Shown: piece after piece, positions 1-8,230 of the stretch
Layout: every line of letters starts with the position of its first letter
Numbering within the stretch: position 1 is the first letter of the stretch
Origin: Janthinobacterium sp. GW458P
Lineage (GTDB): Bacteria; Pseudomonadota; Gammaproteobacteria; Burkholderiales; Burkholderiaceae_D
Direction: 5' to 3'
Assembly (NCBI RefSeq): GCF_002127585.1
Contig: NZ_NEGZ01000028.1
Span: 1 to 56,628 of the forward strand
Length of the DNA stretch: 56,628 nt
Notes under the pieces: generated by a model
Database searches by the model: none
What the model saw: only the letters and a program-made list of their open reading frames with translations
Told to the model about the DNA's origin: nothing
Program-made: the position numbers and the translations under genes

Positions 1-86
1 GGCCCGCCCCCGCGCGCAAGGCCGTGGCCGCCGCGCCGGCGCGCCGCAGCAACGCGGCCGCCGAGAGCGAATGGGAAGAGTTTTAA
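1..86 (+). CDS. C-terminal end of a methyl-accepting chemotaxis protein (partial)
   Basis: Only the last 27 codons lie in the window, in the frame that ends with TAA at 84-86. The peptide is an Ala/Pro/Arg-rich flexible tail closing with E-W-E-E-F. In chemoreceptors a C-terminal pentapeptide of the form (N/E)-W-(E/x)-(E/T)-F on a flexible linker tethers the methyltransferase CheR and methylesterase CheB. The tail is therefore read as the end of a high-abundance-type chemoreceptor. The body of the protein is outside the window, so ligand domain and topology cannot be seen. A strong terminator follows at 113-147. The identification rests on the tail alone. Confidence 0.7.
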   Translation, partial: PAPARKAVAAAPARRSNAAAESEWEEF

Positions 87-112
87 CCCATAGCAACATC
101 CTCGCCACACGA

Positions 113-147
113 AAGCCAGGCAGGAAGTTGCTGCCTGGCTTTTTTTC
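113..147 (+). terminator. Rho-independent terminator after the chemoreceptor
   Basis: A perfect 11-bp stem (113-123 with 131-141) closes a 7-nt loop and runs into a tract of T residues (140-147). It lies 27 bases after the chemoreceptor stop codon. Confidence 0.9.
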
Positions 148-261
148 GTCCGCCATCGCCACTTTTTTTGCCGCAAACCCCGCGCAATAGACAAAAGTGC
201 AAAACGTGCAGCGTGCATACGCTTTACAATCCTCGCTCGCTTTACAAAATAATTGGTCATC

Positions 262-3200
262 ATGAATCAGGCAGAACAGCAGCGCCTCCTGGCTATCCTG
301 GAGTATTGGCACAAGATCGAATTCTTTATCCCGTTTGACCTGAATCAAATCACGGACGTTGAAGACCCGTCCACCGTGCGCCTCCTGCAGCGCGAACAGC
401 TGGCGCAATTGCCGCCGCAGTTCGCCACGCAATGGCAAGTGCCGTCCGACCGCGAGATCGACGGCTTTAGCCTGTTCCTCGGCGTCTTCGACAAGGCGGA
501 AATCAACAAGGCTTGCCCGCCGGCCAGCGGCCCGGAAAACATTGCCGAAACAGAAAAAACAGAGCTGCTGGGACGCTCGTGCTTTGCCCGCCTGTCCCTC
601 AATGCGCTGGGCGAGCCGCAATTCGACCCCGTCTCCGTGTCGACCTTGCCATGGGCCCTGGGCCGCGCCCGCACGCCGGACTGGTCGGGCCTGAGCCTGG
701 ACGCCTTCAGCGACAGCCAGCTGGCGCTGCAGGACAGCCTGCGCAACTTTGCGGCAAGCCGCGCCCCGCAGCCCGTGACGGACGAGACAGGCAATGTCTC
801 GTCGCCCCTGTCCGGCATGGAAATCGCGGCCCTGGCCGACCTGCTCATGGACTGGGCCGGTTTCCGCCCGTCGGCAGGCCAGCCGCTGGCCGTGCTGGAA
901 TTGCGCACGCGCAAGAAGCGCGCGGCCGTGGCGGACGCAGACCTGGCCGAGGCCAGCCAGAACCGCAGCCTGGACTTCGGCGACGCGGTGGAACCGTCGA
1001 TCGATATCCTCAACAGTTTTTACCTCGATGACCTGGAACAGATCATCCGCGCCTTGCGTGGAGGCAAGTTGCCCGCCACCGTCGCCGCCTATCTGACGCC
1101 GCTGGCCCAGGACGAGCGCATCGACCTGTACAGCCCGGCCGGACGCCAGGCGCTGGCCGCCATGCTCAATCCGGCGAACATGAACCGGGGCCACTGGCTG
1201 GAGGACGCCAGCTACGCCATGAGCCTGATGCAGCAATTCGCCATCCACGGCGCGCGCACCAGTTTGCATGAGCGCGGCATCTTTTCCGTCAACGGTCCGC
1301 CCGGCACGGGCAAGACGACCTTGCTGCGCGAATTGTTTGCCGACAACATCGTGCGCCGCGCCGCCGTGCTGTCCTGCCTGGACCGCGCCGGCGACGCCTT
1401 CATCGGCAAGGTGGCCGTGGCCTTCGAGGGCGTGCGCGACCCCATCACGATTGCCCGCTTGCGCCCGGAACTGACGGGCTTTGAAATGGTCGTCGCCTCG
1501 TCGAACAATGCAGCGGTGGAAAACATTTCCGGCGACCTGCCGAAACCGAAACAGCTGGGCAAGGAATGGGCGCGCACGCGTTACTTTGAAAGCGTGGCGC
1601 GCCGCGTGGTGGCCGACGGCAATGGCGCCAACCGCGCCTTGGCCGAGCAGGACGCGCCATGGGGCCTGATGTCCTGCGCGCTGGGCAACAGCGCCAACCG
1701 CCGCCGCTTCGTCAGCAATTTCTATGACGACGACTGGGATAAAACGACGGCGCGCAAGACGCCGAATGCGCAGAACATCCGCCAGTGGCTGGCCAGCTAC
1801 CAGGGCGTCAGCTTCGCCCAGGCCGCGCGCGAGTTCCGCGAGACGGAACACGTGGTGGAAAAGGCCCTGGCCGAGCACGCGCAATATGCGGCCCTGTGGC
1901 AAGCCGTGGGCACCTGCACGGAAACCGATTTTATCCAGGCCAGCCAGCAGGCGCTAATTGCAGCCGAGCAAGAAATGGATGCGGCCAACGGCGCCCTGGC
2001 CGGCGCGCTGGCGCAGCAGGACACCTTGCTCGCCAGCAAGAAAGAATTGCTGGAAGAAGAACGCCTGGTGGCGCTGACGCAGCCCGGTTTCTTTGCCCGC
2101 CTGTTCCGCACGGCACCGGCGCGCGCCTACAAGGATGCCGTCATCGCCAATGCCGAGGCACAGCGCCAGGCCGCGCGCGACGTCTCCGCCATCAAGCTGC
2201 TGCTGAAGGGCGAACTGGAGCCGCGCTGCGAACGGGCCCGCCACGGCCTGCACATCGCGCTGCGCACGGCGCAGTCGCGCCAGCGCGAATGGGATGACAG
2301 CACGGAACTGCTGCGCCGCGCGCGCATGCGCTTCCCCACCATCCTCGCGCCGGCCGCCCTGGACGAGCTGGACGGCGACGCCCTGCAAATCGGCGGCCTG
2401 TGGCATGAACCGGCGCTGGCGCGCCTGCGCTCGCGCCTGTTTGCCAAGGCCCTGGCCCTGCACGAAGCATGGCTGGCCGAAGTGGCAAAGAAGGGCGGCC
2501 CCGGCTTTGGCGGCAACTTGCTGGCCGTGTCGAAATTGCTGAAAAACAAGCGTGCCTACGACCAGTCGCACATCGCCATGGTCTGGCACAGCCTGTTCAT
2601 AGTGGTGCCTGTCGTGTCGACCACGTTTGCCTCGTTCGCGCGCCAGTTCCAGGGCATGGGCCCCGAATCGCTGGGCTGGCTGTTCATTGATGAGGCGGGC
2701 CAGGCCGTGCCGCAGGCGGCGCTGGGCAGCCTGTGGCGCGCCAGGCGCGCCGTCATCGTGGGCGACCCGCTGCAGATCGAACCCGTGTTCACGGTGCCGG
2801 GCCGCCTCGTGCAGACCCTGTCCGCCCTGTCGCCGCATACGCAGGACGGCAGCTACGCGCCGACTGCCGTTTCCGTGCAGATCCTGGCCGACAAGGCCAA
2901 CCGCCATGGCGCGACGGTGGCGGCCAGCAGCGCCCAGCCCTTGTGGATAGGCAGCCCCCTGCGCGTGCACCGCCGCTGCGTGGAACCGATGTTCTCGCTG
3001 GCCAACAGCATCGCGTATGAGGACAAGATGGTCTACGGTTTACCTGACCGCACGCCGCCGGCCGGCGCGCGCGGCCTGACGCGTGGCCCCAGCCGCTGGA
3101 TCGACGCCGTCGGCCCCGTCAGCTACAAGCAGGTGGTGCCCGTGCAGCTCGATTTCGTGCTGGAAGTGTTATTAAAGCTGTACCGCCGCGACGGCAAGCT

Positions 3201-3600
3201 GCCGGACATGTATGTGATCACGCCATTCAAGGCCGTGCGCAACGAATTGCGCTCGCGCATCGTCGACATGGACTGGGACCGCCGCCTCGGCTACGGCAAG
3301 GCGCCGACGGCGCGCGAACTGCGCCAGTGGAGCAGCCAGATGGTGGGCACCGTGCACACCTTCCAGGGCAAGGAACAAAGCGTGGTGATGCTGGTCCTGG
3401 GCGCCGACGACAGCACGGTGGGCGCCGCGCAGTGGGCGGCCGCCACGCCGAATTTGCTCAACGTGGCCCTGACGCGCGCGCAGCATTATGTGTACATCGT
3501 CGGCAACCCGCTGCTGTGGGGGCAAATGCCGCATTTTGCTCCCGCCTGTGCACAGCTGCCGCACACGGGCATGCATGAATTTTTGGTGGAAATGGGGTAG
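262..3600 (+). CDS. UPF1/DNA2-like superfamily 1 helicase (AAA_11/AAA_12)
   Basis: A 1112-residue ATP-dependent helicase of the SF1B UPF1/DNA2/NAM7 type. Visible motifs are: Walker A GPPGTGKT (345-352), motif Ia around SNNAAVEN, motif II DEAGQ (810-814), motif III GDPLQIEPV (from 834), a motif-IV-like LRVHRRC, motif V VGTVHTFQGKEQ, and motif VI NVALTRAQ (from 1067). About 340 N-terminal residues precede the P-loop. A long, partly coiled-coil, Ala/Glu-rich insertion separates motifs Ia and II. The ATG at 262 is chosen over a TTG three codons upstream. It stands alone between a terminator and a repeat, with no nuclease or methylase partner beside it. Substrate (DNA or RNA) is not evident, and a defence or repair role would be a guess. 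Confidence 0.85.
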   Translation: MNQAEQQRLLAILEYWHKIEFFIPFDLNQITDVEDPSTVRLLQREQLAQLPPQFATQWQVPSDREIDGFSLFLGVFDKAEINKACPPASGPENIAETEKTELLGRSCFARLSLNALGEPQFDPVSVSTLPWALGRARTPDWSGLSLDAFSDSQLALQDSLRNFAASRAPQPVTDETGNVSSPLSGMEIAALADLLMDWAGFRPSAGQPLAVLELRTRKKRAAVADADLAEASQNRSLDFGDAVEPSIDILNSFYLDDLEQIIRALRGGKLPATVAAYLTPLAQDERIDLYSPAGRQALAAMLNPANMNRGHWLEDASYAMSLMQQFAIHGARTSLHERGIFSVNGPPGTGKTTLLRELFADNIVRRAAVLSCLDRAGDAFIGKVAVAFEGVRDPITIARLRPELTGFEMVVASSNNAAVENISGDLPKPKQLGKEWARTRYFESVARRVVADGNGANRALAEQDAPWGLMSCALGNSANRRRFVSNFYDDDWDKTTARKTPNAQNIRQWLASYQGVSFAQAAREFRETEHVVEKALAEHAQYAALWQAVGTCTETDFIQASQQALIAAEQEMDAANGALAGALAQQDTLLASKKELLEEERLVALTQPGFFARLFRTAPARAYKDAVIANAEAQRQAARDVSAIKLLLKGELEPRCERARHGLHIALRTAQSRQREWDDSTELLRRARMRFPTILAPAALDELDGDALQIGGLWHEPALARLRSRLFAKALALHEAWLAEVAKKGGPGFGGNLLAVSKLLKNKRAYDQSHIAMVWHSLFIVVPVVSTTFASFARQFQGMGPESLGWLFIDEAGQAVPQAALGSLWRARRAVIVGDPLQIEPVFTVPGRLVQTLSALSPHTQDGSYAPTAVSVQILADKANRHGATVAASSAQPLWIGSPLRVHRRCVEPMFSLANSIAYEDKMVYGLPDRTPPAGARGLTRGPSRWIDAVGPVSYKQVVPVQLDFVLEVLLKLYRRDGKLPDMYVITPFKAVRNELRSRIVDMDWDRRLGYGKAPTARELRQWSSQMVGTVHTFQGKEQSVVMLVLGADDSTVGAAQWAAATPNLLNVALTRAQHYVYIVGNPLLWGQMPHFAPACAQLPHTGMHEFLVEMG

Positions 3601-3733
3601 AACACCGGATCAAACCTGCTGCGCGTCGGTACAGGTGGCCTGCGATGCTCACTGCCTCGGCGGCCCCGTGCAAAGCACCGTTGCGCTTCTCAACCACCTC
3701 TCCCTTGCGTTCGCTACGGTTTTATCAGGCGTT
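3601..3733. repeat. Intergenic palindromic repeat, copy 1
   Basis: Fills the gap between the convergent helicase and sensor-kinase genes. Terminal 16-nt arms (3601-3616 and 3718-3733) pair at 13 of 16 positions. The interior shares the blocks TGCGATGCTCAC, TTGCGCTTCT and TCGCTACGGTTTT with copies 2 and 3. The TGA stop of the kinase gene (3725-3727, minus strand) lies inside the right arm. No T-tract terminator is otherwise visible between these two genes, so the element may act as a bidirectional terminator. Confidence 0.8.
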
Positions 3734-5134
3734 CTCAACGGGGAAAACTAGGGTAAACGTCGTGGCGGCCGCGTCCGACGCCACCGTCGCGCTGCCGCCA
3801 TGCAGCTGCATGATGGCCGTGACGATGGCCAGCCCCAGCCCTGTGGAGGCGGCCGAGTCGCTGCGGGCCGGGTCGGCGCGGTAAAAGCGTTCGAACAGGT
3901 GCGGCAAGTGGCGGGCGGGGATGGCGGGGCCCAGGTTGCTCACGCTCAGTTCCACACCCCCGTTCGCCGCGTGCGAGCGCAGCAGGATCGTGCTGCCCGG
4001 CGCCGCGTGGCGGATGGCGTTCGACAGCAGATTGCCCAGTGCGCGGCGCAGCAGTTGCGGCTCGGCCGTCACCGTGCCGCTGCCGTGGCAAGCCAGCGCC
4101 AGCTCGCGCTCCTCGGCCAGGCCTTCAAAGAAATCGGCCAGGCGCAAGAATTCGTCCTGCACGGGCAGGGCTTGCTTGATCAGGATCATCTCGTCCTGCT
4201 GCGCCCGCGCCAGGAACAGCATGCTGTCGATCATGCGCGACAGCCGTTCCAGCTCTTCCACATTCGACGACACCAGCTGTTCATACTCGTGCGCGCTGCG
4301 CGGGCGGGCCAGCATCACCTGGCTTTGCCCCAGCAAATTGGTGACGGGCGTGCGAAATTCATGCGCCAGGTCGGCGGAAAACTGCGACAGCCGCGCATAC
4401 CCCTCCTGCAGGCGCGCCAGCATGGCGTTCAAGGCCTGGATCAAGGGCAGCAATTCCGTCGGCGCGCCGCGCGCCTCCAGCTGCTGCCCGAGCTTGCCGG
4501 GCCGCACGAGGGCCGCATGGGCGGCGATATTGCGCAGCGGCCGCAATCCCCGCAGCAGCATCACGCTGGCCAGCAGCGCCGCCACCAGCGCGCTGACGGC
4601 CACGGACACGACGATCTGCCAGCGGTAGGCGGCAAACATGGCCGTGCGGTCGCCGTAGACCCGGGCCACGAAAATATCGGCCATCTGCGCCGGCTCGCCG
4701 ATGCGCGCGCTGGCCGCCACCACCCTGGCCGGATAGCCGTCGCGGCTGGTCCAGCTGACGATATCGCTGGCCGTCACGGGCGCGTCGACAGCCACGGGAA
4801 CAGCATGCGCCACCATCTCGCCGTTCGGATTGACATCGATCAAACGCGTGCCATCGGCGCGCACGATGCGCACCAGGGAATTTTCTTGCCCGCTCATGGT
4901 GTCGCGGAAATACTGGGGCCGCTCGCGGATGATGTCGAGGGTGCCGGCATTGCCTAAGAGTTGCTGGATCTGCCGCAATTTGCCCAGCAATAAAATATCG
5001 TCGCGGCGCTCGATTTCCGCCACGAAAGAACGGTACAGATGCATGCCCAGGCCGGCCGACACGAGGGCCACGATCAATACGAACACGAGCGTGACGCGCA
5101 GGGTCAGCGAGCGCCGCAGTTGCGCCAGCTTCAT
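3725..5134 (-). CDS. Sensor histidine kinase of the CusS/CopS/HprS type
   Basis: A 469-residue membrane sensor kinase. Visible features: a short cytoplasmic N-terminus, TM1 (about 12-32), a periplasmic loop of roughly 130 residues, TM2 (about 175-197), a HAMP-like linker, the H-box [15 protein letters not shown] with phospho-accepting His258, then HATPase N, G1 and G2 boxes ([19 protein letters not shown]). The start ATG (5132-5134) overlaps the regulator's TGA stop as ATGA, so translation is coupled. The family includes metal sensors (CusS, CopS) and the oxidant sensor HprS/YedV. The periplasmic loop has no obvious Cys/His metal cluster. Divergent neighbours are an HbpS-like protein and an HIUase, which favours the HprS-like reading (inference). 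Confidence 0.9.
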   Translation of the reverse strand: MKLAQLRRSLTLRVTLVFVLIVALVSAGLGMHLYRSFVAEIERRDDILLLGKLRQIQQLLGNAGTLDIIRERPQYFRDTMSGQENSLVRIVRADGTRLIDVNPNGEMVAHAVPVAVDAPVTASDIVSWTSRDGYPARVVAASARIGEPAQMADIFVARVYGDRTAMFAAYRWQIVVSVAVSALVAALLASVMLLRGLRPLRNIAAHAALVRPGKLGQQLEARGAPTELLPLIQALNAMLARLQEGYARLSQFSADLAHEFRTPVTNLLGQSQVMLARPRSAHEYEQLVSSNVEELERLSRMIDSMLFLARAQQDEMILIKQALPVQDEFLRLADFFEGLAEERELALACHGSGTVTAEPQLLRRALGNLLSNAIRHAAPGSTILLRSHAANGGVELSVSNLGPAIPARHLPHLFERFYRADPARSDSAASTGLGLAIVTAIMQLHGGSATVASDAAATTFTLVFPVENA

Positions 5135-5841
5135 GCGGCGGCGCCGTGCTCGGGCGCGGCGGGCGCGCGCAATTCGCAGACATAGCCCATGCCCCGCAAG
5201 GTGTGGATCAGCTTGGGCTCGAAGGGGTCGTCGAGCTTGCTGCGCAGGCGGCGGATGGCCGCGTCGATGACGTTGGTGTCGCTCTCGAAATTGATGTCCC
5301 ACACTTGCGAGGCGATGATGGAGCGCGACAGCACTTCGCCCTGGCGTCGCGCCAGCAGATGCAGCAAGCCGAATTCCTTGGCCGTCAGGGTGATGCGCTG
5401 GCCTTGCCGGCTGACCTTGCGTTTCATCACGTCGATTTCCATGTCGCCGATGCGGATCACGTCGTCTTCACGGGGCGGCCCGCGCCGCAGCAGGGTGCGG
5501 ATGCGCGCCACCAGTTCCGCAAAGGCGAACGGTTTCACCAGATAATCGTCGGCGCCCAGTTCCAGGCCCTTGACGCGGTCCTGCACCTCGTCGCGCGCCG
5601 TCAGGAAAATCACGGGCACGTCGGCGCCGCCCTCCTGCAGGCGCAGCGCGCGCAGCACTTGCCAGCCATCCATGATGGGCAGCATCACGTCGAGCACGAT
5701 CAAATCGGGCGCGTCCGTACTCGCCATGTGCAGGCCGTCGCGGCCATTGCGCGCCAGGCTGACCGTAAAGCCGGACTCGGCCAGGCCGCGCAGCAAATAG
5801 TCGCCCGTCTTCGGTTCGTCTTCAATGACCAGGATGCGCAT
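5131..5841 (-). CDS. OmpR-family response regulator (CusR/CopR/HprR type)
   Basis: A 236-residue DNA-binding regulator and partner of the downstream sensor kinase. The receiver domain (1-115) shows the acidic pair E-D, the phospho-acceptor Asp51 in LIVLDVMLP, and the conserved Lys in VKPF. The winged helix (about 125-225) carries the typical [21 protein letters not shown] stretch split over helix 1-2 and ends with RGMGYV. It is the first gene of a two-gene operon, divergent from the HbpS-like gene with a 138-bp shared control region. E. coli HprR (YedW) has the same kind of arrangement beside hiuH. CusR-like copper regulation is the alternative, but no copper efflux gene is visible here. Confidence 0.92.
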   Translation of the reverse strand: MRILVIEDEPKTGDYLLRGLAESGFTVSLARNGRDGLHMASTDAPDLIVLDVMLPIMDGWQVLRALRLQEGGADVPVIFLTARDEVQDRVKGLELGADDYLVKPFAFAELVARIRTLLRRGPPREDDVIRIGDMEIDVMKRKVSRQGQRITLTAKEFGLLHLLARRQGEVLSRSIIASQVWDINFESDTNVIDAAIRRLRSKLDDPFEPKLIHTLRGMGYVCELRAPAAPEHGAAA

Positions 5842-5979
5842 GGCGGCTTTCTAAGGGAAATATACAACCATTTTACGCCGCGCGCCGGGCGCCGCGGATG
5901 ATAAAAATGTCATGCGGCGATCATCTTCTCGTAGGGCAAGACTGGCCATACTGGCGCCATTCTTTGACATGGAGGCCAG

Positions 5980-6480
5980 ATGAAAACCCTGATGTTCTGC
6001 AGTACCCTGCTGTGCCTGCTGGCCAGCCCGGCACAGGCCCAGTTGCGCAATATCAATGACATCTCGCTGGCGGCGGCCAACAAGCTGGCGAATGCGGCCA
6101 TGGCCGCGTGCCAGGCGCAGGGCCGGCACATCGCCGTCACTGTGCTCGACCGTGGCGGCAATGTCGTGGCCGTGCAGCGGGCCGACGGCGTCGGCCCGCA
6201 CAACACGGACGCCAGCCGGCGCAAGGCGTACACGGCCCTGTCCACCAAAAGCGACACCTACACGCTGGCCGTGGCAGCGAACGCCAACCCGGACATGCGC
6301 AACCTGGCCACCGTGCCGGAACTGTTGCTGCTGGGCGGCGGCCTGCCCTTGCGCGCCAAGGGCGAAGTCGTCGGCGCCATCGGCGTGGCCGGTGGCGGTG
6401 GCGGTGGCGCCCTGCCAGACCGCGCCTGCGCCCTGGCCGCCCTGGCCGCCATCCCTGAACTCGATTCGCCCACCCTGTGA
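5980..6480 (+). CDS. Secreted GlcG/HbpS-family (haem-degrading/haem-binding) protein
   Basis: A 166-residue protein with a clear signal peptide (cleavage near ASPAQA|Q) and a GlcG/HbpS fold: repeated Ala-rich helices, VTVLDRGGNVVAVQRADG, the SRRKAYTA helix, the LLLLGGGLPL loop and a Gly-rich GVAGGGGGG segment. A ribosome site GGAGG precedes the ATG at 5980. In Streptomyces the extracellular family member HbpS binds haem and acts as accessory redox sensor for the SenS-SenR two-component system. Other GlcG proteins have no known role. It lies divergent from a two-component pair and 11 bp upstream of an HIUase gene, so the two are probably co-transcribed. A regulatory role is inference. Confidence 0.8.
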   Translation: MKTLMFCSTLLCLLASPAQAQLRNINDISLAAANKLANAAMAACQAQGRHIAVTVLDRGGNVVAVQRADGVGPHNTDASRRKAYTALSTKSDTYTLAVAANANPDMRNLATVPELLLLGGGLPLRAKGEVVGAIGVAGGGGGGALPDRACALAALAAIPELDSPTL

Positions 6481-6491
6481 AAGCCACGACG

Positions 6492-6899
6492 ATGACTTAT
6501 TTGAAAAAAACCGCTGCCGCCCTGGCCTTCGCCAGCCTGTCTGGCATGGCCCTGGCCGCCAATCCCCTGAGCGTGCACATCCTCGACCTGCAAAGCGGCC
6601 AGCCGACGGCGGGCGTGACGGTCACGCTGGAGCAAAAGAAAGGAGATGCTTGGCAACCATTGGGCAGCGCCGTGACGAACGCGCAGGGGCGCATCGCGGC
6701 CATGTATCCAGCCGAGACGCCCATGCAGGCAGGCGACTACCGCATCGTGTTCAAGACGGGCGAACACTATGCGCGGCTGAAACAGGAAACATTCTTCCCG
6801 GAAATTCCCGTGCAATTCCACGTAGAAAAGACCGAGCAGCACTATCACATTCCGCTGCTGCTCAGTCCTTTCGGCTTTTCCACGTATCGCGGCAACTGA
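6492..6899 (+). CDS. hiuH: Periplasmic 5-hydroxyisourate hydrolase (transthyretin-like)
   Basis: A 135-residue protein with signal peptide (cleavage near MALA|A) and the transthyretin-like fold. It would hydrolyse 5-hydroxyisourate, the product of urate oxidation, to OHCU. Family signatures: the N-terminal VHILDLQSGQPTAGV (active-site His), an internal Arg-containing strand, HYHIPLLLSPFGFSTYRG near the end. The family normally ends Y-R-G-S with Ser in the active site; here codons read Y-R-G-N. ATG 6492 gives the best signal peptide; a GTG at 6477 overlapping the upstream stop is possible. E. coli HiuH is likewise periplasmic and lies beside an HprRS-type system. No other purine-catabolic gene is nearby. 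Confidence 0.87.
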   Translation: MTYLKKTAAALAFASLSGMALAANPLSVHILDLQSGQPTAGVTVTLEQKKGDAWQPLGSAVTNAQGRIAAMYPAETPMQAGDYRIVFKTGEHYARLKQETFFPEIPVQFHVEKTEQHYHIPLLLSPFGFSTYRGN

Positions 6900-6911
6900 G
6901 GGGAACTAAGC

Positions 6912-7610
6912 CTAGCCGAGCGTCTTCGCCGTCTGCCCGAACAGCACGCTTTTCGCGTCGCCGCTGACGGTGGGCTGCACATTGATTTCGGCCGCGCGGG
7001 CATACGCGCGCACCGTGGCGGGACGGGCGGCGATGGCCGCGAACCAGCGCGCCAGGTGCGGGAAATCCTCCAGCTTCTGGCGCTGGCGCGCGTGCGGCAC
7101 GATCCACGGGTAGATCGCCATGTCGGCGATGGAATAGTTGTCGCCGGCAACGAATGCGCGGTCCGCCAAACGCTTGTTCAGCACGCCGTATAGACGGTTG
7201 GTTTCATTGACATAGCGCGTGATGGCGTAATCGATGGGTTCGGGCGCGTACTGCACGAAATGGTGGTTCTGTCCGGCCATGGGGCCAAGGCCGCCCATTT
7301 GCCAGAACAGCCATTGCATCACTTCGGCGCGGCCGCGCACATCCATCGGCAGGAATTGCCCGCTTTTTTCAGCCAGGTATTGCAGGATGGCGCCCGACTC
7401 GAACAGCGACAGCGGCGCGCCGCCGTCTGCCGGCGCCTGGTCGACGATGGCGGGGATGCGGTTGTTCGGCGCGATGGCGAGAAACTCGGGCTTGAACTGC
7501 TCGCCCTTGCCGATGTGTACGGGAATGATGTTGTAGGGAATGCCCGCTTCTTCCAGGAACATCGTCACCTTGTGCCCGTTGGGCGTGGTCCAGTAATACA
7601 GGTCGATCAT
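6912..7610 (-). CDS. yfcG: Glutathione transferase / disulfide-bond oxidoreductase, YfcG-like
   Basis: A 232-residue cytoplasmic GST of the Nu class. The thioredoxin-like N-terminus (1-85) contains TPNGHKVTMFLEE, the cis-Pro motif NNRIPAIVD and the glutathione gamma-glutamyl-binding LFESGAIL. The C-terminal helical domain follows. E. coli YfcG has disulfide-bond reductase activity with bound GSSG and uses Thr/Asn (here T9, N11) instead of a catalytic Cys or Ser. It is convergent with the HIUase gene (stops 12 bp apart). The redox theme matches its neighbours, but no shared promoter is visible. Confidence 0.87.
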   Translation of the reverse strand: MIDLYYWTTPNGHKVTMFLEEAGIPYNIIPVHIGKGEQFKPEFLAIAPNNRIPAIVDQAPADGGAPLSLFESGAILQYLAEKSGQFLPMDVRGRAEVMQWLFWQMGGLGPMAGQNHHFVQYAPEPIDYAITRYVNETNRLYGVLNKRLADRAFVAGDNYSIADMAIYPWIVPHARQRQKLEDFPHLARWFAAIAARPATVRAYARAAEINVQPTVSGDAKSVLFGQTAKTLG

Positions 7611-7678
7611 CGTCGTCTTTCAGCTCGTTGGCATGGGGTGGGCGTAACTATTGTCGCGCCGCAACTGGTGTGCATGGA

Positions 7679-7684
7679 TATAAT
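7679..7684 (+). promoter_or_regulatory. Candidate -10 element (TATAAT) for the lipoprotein gene
   Basis: An exact TATAAT preceded by TGGA lies 117 bp upstream of the lipoprotein start, in the 190-bp gap between the divergent GST and lipoprotein genes. No good -35 sits at 16-18 bp, so it would act as an extended -10 promoter. Confidence 0.4.
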
Positions 7685-7800
7685 GCCACGTCAGCGGAAA
7701 ACAAGACGCCGGGCGACGCACGGGCCATGCAAGCAAGCGCCCACTCTCGCCACAGGCACTCCATTCCGCCATTCCCGAGAACCACCAAAGAAAGCCGACC

Positions 7801-8226
7801 ATGCGCAAACTCCTGATCGTCATGCTGTCCGTCCTGCTGTCAGGCTGTGTCCAGGACTTCGCCATCTATATGTTCGACGGCCAGGAGCATTCCCTGACCG
7901 TGCGCCGCCAGCAAAGTTATTTTTGGCAAGATACGGTGGAAGTGCAGCTGATGGCGACCAATCTGCCGCACTGCCAGCGCCTGCATACCCTGTCGACGGC
8001 GGCCCGGCCCGACATCAAGGTCGAGCTGTTCTCGGCCGGCGATGGCCTGTGGAACATCCGCATGGGCAAGCAGCTGTGGCAGGCGGAAACGAATACCTGC
8101 AATGAGCTGACGGAAATGGAAAACGACCCGAGAGCCGACCTGGGCCAGCCGGTCGGGCAATTCGTCGTCGTCGATGACAAGCTGGAATTCGAGCCGGCAC
8201 CGCAAGCGGCGGCGCCAGCCCAGTAA
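7801..8226 (+). CDS. Predicted lipoprotein of unknown function
   Basis: A 141-residue protein whose N-terminus MRKLLIVMLSVLLSGC is a short lipoprotein signal with lipobox LLSGC (lipidated Cys at 16). The mature part is mixed alpha/beta with two further Cys residues (in LPHCQRL and NTCNEL) that could pair, and ends in an Ala/Pro/Gln tail. I do not recognise the family. It is convergent with the chemoreceptor gene, with only four bases between stop codons. Confidence 0.75.
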   Translation: MRKLLIVMLSVLLSGCVQDFAIYMFDGQEHSLTVRRQQSYFWQDTVEVQLMATNLPHCQRLHTLSTAARPDIKVELFSAGDGLWNIRMGKQLWQAETNTCNELTEMENDPRADLGQPVGQFVVVDDKLEFEPAPQAAAPAQ

Positions 8227-8230
8227 GACC

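Noticed and set aside
3725..5841. Copper or silver resistance locus
   Set aside because: The kinase-regulator pair is of the CusRS family, but no efflux pump, multicopper oxidase or metal chaperone gene lies nearby; the divergent genes point to redox instead.
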